A stretch of 64,000 nt of DNA from the NCBI GenBank assembly GCA_937127245.1, contig CAKZLU010000032.1:62001-126000 (forward strand). The letters are read 5' to 3'. The notes beneath the pieces were generated by a model. That model saw only the letters and a program-made list of their open reading frames with translations, made no database searches and was not told the DNA's origin. A program made the position numbers and the translations under genes. This DNA is from an uncultured Actinomycetes bacterium (lineage in GTDB: Bacteria > Actinomycetota > Geothermincolia > Fen-727 > JACVIW01). Positions 44,385 to 51,891 of this stretch are shown one piece after another. The stretch's first letter is position 1. Each line of letters begins with the position of its first letter.

Positions 44385-45554
44385 TCAATGGCGAAGATAC
44401 ATAAGCGCCCTCACCATGTATTCCCGTCTTTCCTTGCTCCTCGACATCACGTAAAGCAGGGGTTTCATGAACATGGGTCTGTTCCCCCACCTGATGCAGC
44501 GCCACCCCTTCCTAAAATAATTGCCGTATCTTGAAATGAGTTTCTCGCGAAAGGAGTCCTCCCGTGGGACGTGATGGTAGCCTCGCCCGCTCATCCTGCT
44601 CTCCAGTATATGCTCCGCCGCCATCTCGCCTGTCTCAAGCGCGTAAGTTATTCCTTCTCCGCTTACCGGATTTGTCGCACTTGCCGCGTCGCCGATCAGA
44701 ATCAGCCCTGGGCACTCTATCTTGCTTCCTCCAAGGCCAACCCGAAGGATCGCGCCTTTAAGCGGAGAGATGGGCTTGGCGCGCTTAAGTTTTCCGGAAG
44801 CGTGCGATGAATCATTTATGAACCTGTCAAGATACTCCCTTAAGTTTATGTTTTTCTGTTTTATGTGATAAAGCATCGCCCCAACGCCGACGTTTGCGAT
44901 TCCCTCCCCCAAAGGAAATATCCAGCCGCTTGCGGGGCTTATTACCCTCTCCGGATAGACCTCCAGACAGTCGCCGATCTCTTCAACTCCCTCGAAATAC
45001 TGCCTTATAGATACTCCGATGTATCTGGGATCGTTTGAAATGAGGTTTAGAGATGAGCCGAGAGTCGAGCGAGCTCCATCCGCCCCAACAACCACATCCG
45101 CGGTTATTTCAAGGCGCCCCCCTTCACGCTCGGCTAAGACCCCCACCACCCTTCCGCCTTCGACGAGAGGTTCTTTCACCTCGCAGTTCTCAAGGATTTC
45201 CGCTCCGCGCTCTCTTGCGTGGTCCAGCAGTATCTTATCAAGGTCGTGTCTTTTGATGATGTAGCCGTGGTCGGGGAATCTCGGTGTTGGCGGGATTGGG
45301 TTATATACCACGGATTTGCCGGCTCCGGCGAAGAGAAATGAGTGAAATTTGTTGAAGTGCCCATCAAAGCGGTCCTGAAGCCCCATTTTATATAGGCTTC
45401 TTACCGCCCTTGGGGCTATTCCGTCACCGCATACTTTTTCTCTCGGGAAATTTTCCTTGTCGATTAGCAGAACGTTAACGCCGTGAACGGCCAGGTAATA
45501 GGCGCAGGTCGAGCCGGCTGGTCCTGCCCCGACTATAACCACCTCGTAGTGCAT
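44385..45554 (-). CDS. geranylgeranyl reductase family FAD oxidoreductase
   Basis: 389 residues. The FAD motif is VVIVGAGPAGSTCAYYLA (residues 5-22), followed by the family signature NFPREKVCGDGIAP. A second FAD site, GLILIGDAASATNPVSGEGITYALETG, lies near residue 290. This matches the ChlP/digeranylgeranylglycerophospholipid reductase family closely. It saturates double bonds of polyprenyl chains on lipids, quinones or polyprenyl phosphates. It is clearer as a family member than the 9563 gene. No Shine-Dalgarno is seen; a TATAAT box lies 6 nt before the ATG, suggesting a leaderless mRNA. Confidence 0.92.
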   Translation of the reverse strand: MHYEVVIVGAGPAGSTCAYYLAVHGVNVLLIDKENFPREKVCGDGIAPRAVRSLYKMGLQDRFDGHFNKFHSFLFAGAGKSVVYNPIPPTPRFPDHGYIIKRHDLDKILLDHARERGAEILENCEVKEPLVEGGRVVGVLAEREGGRLEITADVVVGADGARSTLGSSLNLISNDPRYIGVSIRQYFEGVEEIGDCLEVYPERVISPASGWIFPLGEGIANVGVGAMLYHIKQKNINLREYLDRFINDSSHASGKLKRAKPISPLKGAILRVGLGGSKIECPGLILIGDAASATNPVSGEGITYALETGEMAAEHILESRMSGRGYHHVPREDSFREKLISRYGNYFRKGWRCIRWGNRPMFMKPLLYVMSRSKERREYMVRALMYLRH

Positions 45555-45560
45555 AATGGG

Positions 45561-45566
45561 ATTATA
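45561..45566 (-). promoter_or_regulatory. -10 box directly before the prenyl reductase start (leaderless candidate)
   Basis: TATAAT on the minus strand ends 6 nt before the ATG at 45554. With a start point 5-7 nt downstream of the box, the mRNA would begin at the start codon. No convincing -35 box is seen. Confidence 0.45.
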
Positions 45567-45800
45567 TAGAAATCAGCGGCTCTGGTGGAGTCATCCCCGC
45601 CTGAGAGTGACTGATTTTCTGAAGCTTTAATAATCCTTAGTCATTGTGCTCTTATGATGTGAGGGTTGGTCAGGCTGTTTGGCGTACTGTTTGGGATTAA
45701 TAGCGCTAACGCGCTGGGTTTGTTTTGCTGCTGATTTACACGACCTGGGCTTTGGTTTTCTGCCTTTCGCTTGTTATGCCCGGGACAGCGGCGCTCATGC

Positions 45801-46823
45801 TCATAAGACTATGTTTATCGCTGAGGAGCAGGAGGGACATTTCCGCTCTTTGAGTCTGTTACTTAAAACCCTGAATGCGGACCTTTTAATCAAAAGCGCT
45901 CCGCAGTTGGGGCAGTAAGTGTTCTCAAATGGAGGCATGCCAACGTTTCCCATGTATGCAAACTTTATCCCCGCTGATTTCGCTATGTGCCAGGCGCTTT
46001 TCAGAAAATCGACGCTTGTGGGAGGCTCGTTATATTTACAGGCGGGAAAGTACGCCGTGATATGAAGGGGAACATCCGGACTCGCGAACCGGAGATGTTT
46101 TTCACACACTTCTTTTATCGCCCGGACATTGTCGTTCAAACCTGTGACCACGAGGTGAACGACCTCCACATGGACGCCAAGATTGAGCGCATGCCTTATC
46201 GTTTCCCAGGGCGGAGAATCACCTTTCCTGGCCGAACAGTATTTCCTATAAACCTCATCCGAGCCTTTGACGTCAACGTTAATCGCGTCAAGCCCGGCGT
46301 TGACAAGCATTTCGAGCGCCCGGGCGCTCATGTAACCGTTTGAGACCATCGTGTTGACCATATCACGCTCTTTGGTTATGGGAAAAAGGTCAAGCAAGTA
46401 CTCGAAGAGCAGCGTCGGCTCCGTGAAGCTTGCGCAAACCCCTATATCCCCGCAAGCTTCCGCGGCTGTGAGGATCTCCTCTGGCGGGACATGCCTCGCT
46501 TTCAGCGGGCGGGGCTCACGCCTGGAGAGATGATTGTTCTGGCACCACTGGCACCGCAGATTGCAGGAAGGCGCGCAGAAAGTCATGGTGGTTTTTCCAG
46601 GATAGAAATGAAAGAAGGGTTTTATTTCCATGGGTCTGCTTTCGCAGGCGACTATGTCCCCATATATCAGGGTGTAGAGCTTCCCCTCCTCGTTTAGCCT
46701 GGTGTTGCAAAAGCCCCGTTTTCTCAATGGTATCTTGCAGTTCTGCGCGCAAAGGAGGCATTCAATCAAGCCGTTTTTTCTTTCATACAACCTGGCTTCC
46801 CTCACGGTTGGCAGTTCAATCAT
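45801..46823 (-). CDS. amrS: AmmeMemoRadiSam-type radical SAM enzyme
   Basis: 340 residues. It begins with a CLLCAQNCKIPLRKRGFC cysteine motif, then FCAPSCNLRCQWCQNNHLSR, where CNLRCQWC is the radical SAM site. GVCASFTEPTLLFEY and INVDVKGSDEVYRKYC follow; this order is typical of AmrS. A C-terminal zinc ribbon (CPNCG ... CPSCSS) is added. AmrS is usually encoded with Memo and AMMECR1 proteins, which are not in this window. Its substrate is unknown; it was long annotated as a pyruvate formate-lyase activase-like protein. It is divergent from the pyrophosphatase gene. Confidence 0.88.
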   Translation of the reverse strand: MIELPTVREARLYERKNGLIECLLCAQNCKIPLRKRGFCNTRLNEEGKLYTLIYGDIVACESRPMEIKPFFHFYPGKTTMTFCAPSCNLRCQWCQNNHLSRREPRPLKARHVPPEEILTAAEACGDIGVCASFTEPTLLFEYLLDLFPITKERDMVNTMVSNGYMSARALEMLVNAGLDAINVDVKGSDEVYRKYCSARKGDSPPWETIRHALNLGVHVEVVHLVVTGLNDNVRAIKEVCEKHLRFASPDVPLHITAYFPACKYNEPPTSVDFLKSAWHIAKSAGIKFAYMGNVGMPPFENTYCPNCGALLIKRSAFRVLSNRLKERKCPSCSSAINIVL

Positions 46824-46973
46824 TTTCGCCTCGTTTGAGGAAATTCCATCTTATCTTCTCGAGAAGATTGTCACTCACTTGTTTACCTAAGACGTTTTCG
46901 TGCTCCAAAAAAATATTATCCTTAAATGGAGCGATGTGCTGGTGTATGTATCGATTCTGCCGGATGATGCGTG

Positions 46974-47003
46974 TTGGTGCGCGAGGAGTTGATGTAATAA
47001 AAT
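46974..47003 (+). promoter_or_regulatory. possible promoter of the pyrophosphatase gene
   Basis: TTGGTG (46974-46979), an 18-bp spacer and TAAAAT (46998-47003) lie 38 bp before the ATG. GAGGAG sits in the leader. Confidence 0.4.
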
Positions 47004-47041
47004 CAGTTGCCAACTTGTGTTTATTGAACGAGGAGCCGAAG

Positions 47042-47524
47042 ATGCTGGACAAAAAATTCCCGGATGTTGTGAATGTGGTTGTCGAAGTCCCGAAGGGTTC
47101 GAGAAATAAATACGAATTCGACCATGAATCGGGAAGAATAAAACTAAATCGCGTTTTGATGAGTTCGGTGCACTATCCAGCGGACTACGGGTACATTCCA
47201 GGAACCAAAGCGGAGGACGGGGACGAGGTGGACATACTCGTCTTGATCGACGAGCCGACATTTTCAGGCTGCCTTATGGAAGCAAAGCCGATCGGAATCC
47301 TTATGATGGAGGACGAAAAGGGACCGGACAACAAGGTACTCGGTGTTCCAACGGGTGACCCTCTTTGGAATTACGCAGAGAATATCTCCGATATCCCCCA
47401 GCACCTCCTGTTGGAGGTAGAGGAGTTTTTCCTGACCTATAAGAGGCTTGAATCCAAAGAAGTTGTCACCTTCGGCTGGAAGAATGCCCAAAAGGCGCGT
47501 GAGTATCTTTTATCATCGGTGTGA
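47042..47524 (+). CDS. ppa: inorganic pyrophosphatase (family I)
   Basis: 160 residues from the ATG at 47042, which has GAGGAG 6 nt upstream; the track start (265 aa) is not supported. Signature motifs are EVPKGSRNKYEFD, VHYPADYGYIPGT and EDGDEVDILVLIDEP, which holds the metal-binding acidic residues. MEDEKGPDNKVLGVP and a late FFLTYKRLE...VTFGWKN helix follow. It hydrolyses cytoplasmic pyrophosphate and drives biosynthetic reactions forward. The length is near the short end of bacterial family I enzymes, yet no motif is missing. Confidence 0.95.
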   Translation: MLDKKFPDVVNVVVEVPKGSRNKYEFDHESGRIKLNRVLMSSVHYPADYGYIPGTKAEDGDEVDILVLIDEPTFSGCLMEAKPIGILMMEDEKGPDNKVLGVPTGDPLWNYAENISDIPQHLLLEVEEFFLTYKRLESKEVVTFGWKNAQKAREYLLSSV

Positions 47525-47625
47525 ACTTGGTGCTAACACTGATGGTTAATCGGGATTATAGAAGGTAAGGAAGCATTTGAATTTCAAATCCTAGCGAAAC
47601 TGTTTTGGCAGTCTTCAAAATAACA

Positions 47626-48540
47626 TCAATCCGATTCGAAGTCATCCTCTATGGTTTCCATCGGAACTGTAGGGGCAAGTTCCCTTTTTACCTCTTCGTC
47701 TTCAGGGCTCTTGGGCAGAGGAGCCTCACGGGGCTCGTGGATCGTGGGAATGCCTTTTTCGCGTAGCTCGTTTAAAACCGCCTCGGTCACATCGGAGCGG
47801 AGCCTCTGGCTTTTGTTTCTGTCGGAATCAATCCAGAATCTCAGTATGAGTTCTACTTCCTTGCTTTCGGATTTCACGAGCACTACAGGGACCGGCTGTT
47901 TCATAATTCCCGGAAAGCCTCGCAAAACTCCCTTTGCGGTTTTTTTCGCAAGGTCAATATCCTCCGCATGCTTTATTTTGATAGGTAGGTCAACCCTTAA
48001 TGTCTGGGTGCTCGTGTAGTTAATTATTGGTCCGTTGAAAACAACTTTGTTCGGTATGTATATCCTTTCGCCGTTGTAGGTGAGAATCTGGGTGTCCCGC
48101 ACTCTGACGTTTTCCACTACACCTTCCAAATCCCCGACGCGCACCTGGTCTCCTATCGTGAAAGGGTGTTGAAGGAGTAGAATCACCCCCGCGAAGAGGT
48201 TGCTTAATATGTCCTGGAGTGCGAACCCTATTCCCACCGAGGCAAGTCCTATTGTCGCGAGCGCCGCGGAAAGGCTCATTCCGAGGATACTTAGTGCGAG
48301 CACGACACCTATACCGATTAAAACAGCTGAAACGCCACGAGAAATGAGAATGTCTATGTGGCCCTGGGTGCTCGTTTTGCTGATTATTTTCTGAACGGTT
48401 CTTCTTAACAGCCTTGCTACAGCCCAGGTGATAATTAGTATGGCAATGGCGACAACCCATCTGGGTCCCAGCTGGACCATCTTTTGCCATATTTCGATGA
48501 ATTCTGTTTTAAGCGTTTCAGTTATTGACGAGTACTGCAT
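47626..48540 (-). CDS. small-conductance mechanosensitive channel (MscS family)
   Basis: 304 residues. Three N-terminal membrane helices (WVVAIAILIITWAVARLL, VSAVLIGIGVVLALSILG and the pore helix AALATIGLASVGIGFALQDILSN) come first. The MscS beta domain follows (FTIGDQVRVGDLEGVVENVRVRDTQI), then an alpha/beta C-terminal domain. A charged tail (about residues 270-304) ends the protein. It opens under membrane tension to release solutes on hypo-osmotic shock. A TATAAT sits 8 nt before the ATG and there is no RBS, so a leaderless mRNA is likely. It converges on the ppa gene. Confidence 0.93.
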   Translation of the reverse strand: MQYSSITETLKTEFIEIWQKMVQLGPRWVVAIAILIITWAVARLLRRTVQKIISKTSTQGHIDILISRGVSAVLIGIGVVLALSILGMSLSAALATIGLASVGIGFALQDILSNLFAGVILLLQHPFTIGDQVRVGDLEGVVENVRVRDTQILTYNGERIYIPNKVVFNGPIINYTSTQTLRVDLPIKIKHAEDIDLAKKTAKGVLRGFPGIMKQPVPVVLVKSESKEVELILRFWIDSDRNKSQRLRSDVTEAVLNELREKGIPTIHEPREAPLPKSPEDEEVKRELAPTVPMETIEDDFESD

Positions 48541-48548
48541 AGAAAGAA

Positions 48549-48578
48549 ATTATACAAAAACCGAAAGTACCTTCTTAA
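48549..48578 (-). promoter_or_regulatory. promoter for a leaderless mscS mRNA
   Basis: On the minus strand, TTAAGA (48573-48578), an 18-bp spacer and TATAAT (48549-48554) place the start point at or within 1-2 nt of the ATG at 48540. No Shine-Dalgarno sequence fits between. Confidence 0.5.
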
Positions 48579-48643
48579 TTCAGTGGGAATTTGAAGGTTT
48601 TAAAATCCCGCGGCTGTAATTTATTTATGCGGGTGGTGTTGGC

Positions 48644-48892
48644 TTGAGCGATCAGAGCAGTCGTTATGAGAAACCGGGCAAAATAAAGTGGAAAATGGCA
48701 GTTTATGCCGGCGCGGGGGTGGGGCTGATAGGGGTTGGGGTGTTCATGGTTTGCAGGTATTTCACGCGTTCAGAGATTCAGGCGCTCCTTTTGGGGGTAG
48801 CATCCATGGTATTTAGCGCCCTTTTGTTTTATGAAGCGTGGCGGCATGCATTGGAGAATAGAAGAACGCGGGCGTACGAAAATGAGAAATGA
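48644..48892 (+). CDS. small two-helix membrane protein of unknown function
   Basis: 82 residues from TTG 48644 with GGTGGTG upstream. Two hydrophobic segments (MAVYAGAGVGLIGVGVFMVC and ALLLGVASMVFSALLFYEAW) are joined by a short charged loop, with a basic C-terminal tail. It matches no family I recognise. It begins a run of three close genes; its stop overlaps the next ORF by 11 bp, and the methyltransferase follows. The tight spacing supports a real gene. Confidence 0.6.
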   Translation: MSDQSSRYEKPGKIKWKMAVYAGAGVGLIGVGVFMVCRYFTRSEIQALLLGVASMVFSALLFYEAWRHALENRRTRAYENEK

Positions 48893-49046
48893 GAATGAGA
48901 TACGAATCAAAGCGGTGAAATCTCTTTTGGAGAAAGGTGTTTTTGGCAAGCTTCTTGCGCGAATATGCAAGCCGGGGCTCGGATGCGGGAAGATAAGGAG
49001 TGAGGATTTTTCTCGGGGAAACCTTAACTCAAACCTCGCCGAGTAA
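48882..49046 (+). CDS. very small ORF (54 aa), possibly coupled to its neighbours
   Basis: ATG 48882 lies within the end of the preceding gene (11-bp overlap), and the stop is 15 bp before the methyltransferase start. The product is basic, with KAVKSLLEKGVFGKLLARIC and a Cys-Gly pair, and has no known domain. Position and spacing suggest translation, but the evidence is thin. Confidence 0.35.
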   Translation: MRNENEIRIKAVKSLLEKGVFGKLLARICKPGLGCGKIRSEDFSRGNLNSNLAE

Positions 49047-49061
49047 AAAGGGTAAAGAAGA

Positions 49062-49898
49062 GTGAACCACGATCGCCTCGCCAGAATCCTTAAGTGTCCG
49101 ATATGTGGAAGCGTCACAAGATACAGGTCGCGCGCTTTGGCATATGTTTGCGAAGGCGCGATTCTTCACGCGTTTCCGGTGAAAAACGAAATCGTCGATT
49201 TTGTTTGCGGGGAAGAGGAGGGCAAGCAGGGAAAGGTTAACAGGGCTTTTTCATGGATAGCGGGAAGGCGGTACGAGGAAATCGCAACTGGAGCCACCCG
49301 CTTTGCCCGTATTATCAACCAAACACTGTGGGGGACTACTCGCTTTATACCCCTACTGTTTGAGATGCTTGAAAGCGTCACAGAGGATTGTGAACCCGGA
49401 TTCTTTCTTGATATCCCTGTTGGCACCGGCGTTTTCACGGCTGGCGAATACAGCCGTCAGCCTAATTTCGATTTCATCGCTGCTGACTACAATCGTGGAA
49501 TGCTCGAAAGCGCGCTTGAGAAAGTTCGCTCCCAGGACTTTGGCAACGTGATGCTAATGCGCGCGGACGCGCGTAAACTCCCGTTCTCTGACAATTCGTT
49601 TTCCGGAATCCTCACTATGAACGGGATCTGCGCGTTCCCCGATAAGGAAAGGGTGCTCGATGAGTTCGCCCGTGTGCTAAAGCCAGGTGGAAAACTTGCC
49701 GGGTCTTTCTATGCGAAAGGAGAAAGGCTTTTGACTGACATAATCGTGGGGGGAATCGCCGCATCTTTCGGCTGGTTTACCCGTCCTCTCTTCACCGAGG
49801 AGAGATTCATCGAAGAACTGGAAAAGAGGAATTTCAACAGGATAATCACGAAAAAAATAAACTCGATACTCTTTTTCAGCAGCCGTAAAATCGGCTGA
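49062..49898 (+). CDS. SAM-dependent methyltransferase with N-terminal zinc ribbon
   Basis: 278 residues from GTG 49062, with AAGGG upstream. Residues 8-50 resemble a Trm112-like zinc ribbon with one visible pair (LKCPICGS) and a later single Cys. The catalytic domain has FFLDIPVGTGVFTA (motif I; Pro-Val replaces the usual Gly-x), FIAADYNRGML, MRADARKLPFSDNSF and VLKPGGKLAGSFYA. This UbiE-like layout methylates small molecules or lipids. It is the last gene of a three-gene operon with two small proteins, one of them membrane-bound, which suggests a membrane-associated substrate. Specificity is unknown. Confidence 0.85.
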   Translation: MNHDRLARILKCPICGSVTRYRSRALAYVCEGAILHAFPVKNEIVDFVCGEEEGKQGKVNRAFSWIAGRRYEEIATGATRFARIINQTLWGTTRFIPLLFEMLESVTEDCEPGFFLDIPVGTGVFTAGEYSRQPNFDFIAADYNRGMLESALEKVRSQDFGNVMLMRADARKLPFSDNSFSGILTMNGICAFPDKERVLDEFARVLKPGGKLAGSFYAKGERLLTDIIVGGIAASFGWFTRPLFTEERFIEELEKRNFNRIITKKINSILFFSSRKIG

Positions 49899-49988
49899 CA
49901 TTTGCTTTTTTGATGACCGCGTTTGGGGATAATGCGGCGACGCAATGAGGATTTTCCCTTTAAAAATCGGTCCGGGAGCGCGGTTTGA

Positions 49989-50840
49989 TCAGGCGAAAGC
50001 CTCGGGTATGTCCTTCAATGTCTCGTAACTGAAGACCGGTCCGTCTTTGCAAACGTAGAGGTGCCCCACGTTGCACCTTCCGCATTTGCCGATCCCGCAC
50101 TTCATCCTGTTCTCAAGGGTGGTATATATCTGATCGGGCTTAAACCCGAGTTTTTCGAGGTTCTGAATAACAAACTTTATCATTATGGGCGGACCGCAGG
50201 TTACCGCAATCGTGTTTTCGGGACTGGGGGAGACTTCCATCAATAGATCGGGGACAAACCCGACAAAGTGCTCCCAGTCCTTATCCTCGCATACGTCAAC
50301 GCTCAGGCGGCATGTTGTTTCTTCTTCTTCCAGGAAGCACTGAAGCTCGGGCTGAAAGCAGAGGTCATCCCTTGTCCTTGCCCCGTAGAGAACCGTAAGG
50401 TTTCTGTATTTTTCCTTGTTTGCCCTTATGTAGTTTATTACCGGTCTTAAAGGCGCCTGCCCTATTCCCCCGCCGATTGTCACGATATTCTTCCCCTCCC
50501 ACTCCTCAAGGGGAAACCAGTTCCCGAGCGGTCCCCTAACGGTGATGTAGTCACCCGCCTCAAGCTCGTGCAGAGCGTTCGTCACCTTTCCCATCTTCAT
50601 GATGGAAAATCTCAAGTAATCCTTTTCCGTGGGAGATGATGAAATGCAGAACATCGATTCACCAACGCCCAGGCGACCAACCATGGCGCATTGACCGGGT
50701 TTATGGCTCCAGGTCTCCCACACTTTCTCATCCGCGAAGTTGACCTTGAACGTCTTTATGCATCTATCTCCCGGGGTCTCATACCAGGTTTCCTCAATTT
50801 TGGCTATATATGGAAGGTAGGGGTTGCTATCGTCCATCAT
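49989..50840 (-). CDS. FlxA-like FAD/NAD(P)-binding oxidoreductase subunit
   Basis: 283 residues, last gene of the eight-gene Hdr-Etf-Flx operon. It has a ferredoxin-reductase-type FAD domain with FCISSSPTEKDYLRFSIMKMG and VTNALHELEAGDYITVRGP. The NAD(P) domain has VTIGGGIGQAPLRPVINYI and CGPPIMIKF. A C-terminal 2Fe-2S site is MKCGIGKCGRCNVG with a fourth Cys in VCKDGP. This is the layout of sulfhydrogenase gamma/PyrK-like subunits and of FlxA in FlxABCD-HdrABC. It should oxidise NADH and hand electrons to FlxB/FlxC. GGGAGG lies about 11 nt before the ATG. Confidence 0.92.
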   Translation of the reverse strand: MMDDSNPYLPYIAKIEETWYETPGDRCIKTFKVNFADEKVWETWSHKPGQCAMVGRLGVGESMFCISSSPTEKDYLRFSIMKMGKVTNALHELEAGDYITVRGPLGNWFPLEEWEGKNIVTIGGGIGQAPLRPVINYIRANKEKYRNLTVLYGARTRDDLCFQPELQCFLEEEETTCRLSVDVCEDKDWEHFVGFVPDLLMEVSPSPENTIAVTCGPPIMIKFVIQNLEKLGFKPDQIYTTLENRMKCGIGKCGRCNVGHLYVCKDGPVFSYETLKDIPEAFA

Positions 50841-50862
50841 CGCTTTTCAATCCTCCCTGGAA

Positions 50863-51879
50863 TCAAACTTCTTTTGACTTTTGAAGAACATCTATTATGT
50901 CAATGTTGACAGGACAGAAGTTTATGCATCTGCCGCACCCCACGCACGCGATAACGCCGAACTTGGTCGGGAAATAGGAATACTTGTGGCTTATCCTGTT
51001 CCTTGTTCTTTCCTTTCTCGTCGGCCTGGGGTTATGACCGGAAGCGTGAAGGGTGTACTCGGCAAACATGCAGGTGTCCCACATCCTGGCGCGCCTGCCG
51101 TCGAAAGCCTCTATCTCGTCCTGTATGTCGAAACAGTGGCAGGTCGGGCAGAGGAAAGTGCATATACCGCATCCCAGGCATCTGTTTGAATACTGAGTCC
51201 AGAACTCGTGATCGTAAAGAGACGGGAGTTTCTCGGGTATTCCCTCGGTCTTGATGGTTCTCTTTATCTTCTTTTCCGCGCTTCCCGCAAGCTCAGTTGC
51301 CTGCGCGCGCTCCGAGTCGCCCGCGCTCTCGAGCGCGTCACCGGCTGACGAGACGAATGCCTCGGATTTGTCGGTGATTGTTTTTAGGTAATAAAACTCC
51401 CCGAGATCGTAGAGAATCGCATCGAGCGGCTCTTCATTCGCCGGACCGCCTCCCAGGGAAGTGCAGAAACAGTTGGAACAAGGTTCGGCGCAGGCAAGCC
51501 CTACAAGTATGGAGTTTTCTCTTCTCTTCTGATAGTAGGGGTCCGGGAAGTCCCAGCCGAAAAGCCTGTCGACTATACTAAAAGCCATCGCGTCGCACGG
51601 TCTTATCCCGAGCACAACCCGCTTCTCTTCATCGCTGGGAACTTTCGGCTCAATTTCGGTAGAAACAACCCTGTAGCGGAAAAGGGTTTCCGTTTCAGGG
51701 AACATGAGTTCTTTCGGGGGAACGTTCGTGTTTGAAAAATCGAGCGTTGCCCGGGAAGGATCGTCGATTTTTTCAAATCTTACGGTGTCTCCTTTCTTCA
51801 CGGGCGCGAACACTTCAAACTTATCAAGCGCCTTGATGAAATCAGGGACCTTTTCCTTTAAGATTTTGTAATCGCCCAT
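50863..51879 (-). CDS. FlxC-like iron-sulfur subunit (4Fe-4S dicluster)
   Basis: About 338 residues; ATG 51879 after GGTGGGTG is preferred to the GTG at 51891. The N-terminal domain matches the sulfhydrogenase beta/anaerobic sulfite reductase A type (VVLGIRPCDAMAFSIVDRLF, ACAEPCSNCFCTSLG). Two ferredoxin sites follow: CLGCGICTFLCPTCHC near residue 230 and CVGCGRCINFCPVNI near 315. An Ala/Glu-rich insert near residue 195 (VSSAGDALESAGDSERAQA) is unusual. It should relay electrons between FlxA and the HdrA-MvhD core. The gap to flxA is 22 bp. Confidence 0.9.
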   Translation of the reverse strand: MGDYKILKEKVPDFIKALDKFEVFAPVKKGDTVRFEKIDDPSRATLDFSNTNVPPKELMFPETETLFRYRVVSTEIEPKVPSDEEKRVVLGIRPCDAMAFSIVDRLFGWDFPDPYYQKRRENSILVGLACAEPCSNCFCTSLGGGPANEEPLDAILYDLGEFYYLKTITDKSEAFVSSAGDALESAGDSERAQATELAGSAEKKIKRTIKTEGIPEKLPSLYDHEFWTQYSNRCLGCGICTFLCPTCHCFDIQDEIEAFDGRRARMWDTCMFAEYTLHASGHNPRPTRKERTRNRISHKYSYFPTKFGVIACVGCGRCINFCPVNIDIIDVLQKSKEV

Positions 51880-51891
51880 CTTTTCACCCAC

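Noticed and set aside
46727-47041. N-terminal extension of the pyrophosphatase ORF
   Set aside because: The extension runs through the AmrS start and the promoter region; the ATG at 47042 has a good RBS and matches the known family N-terminus.
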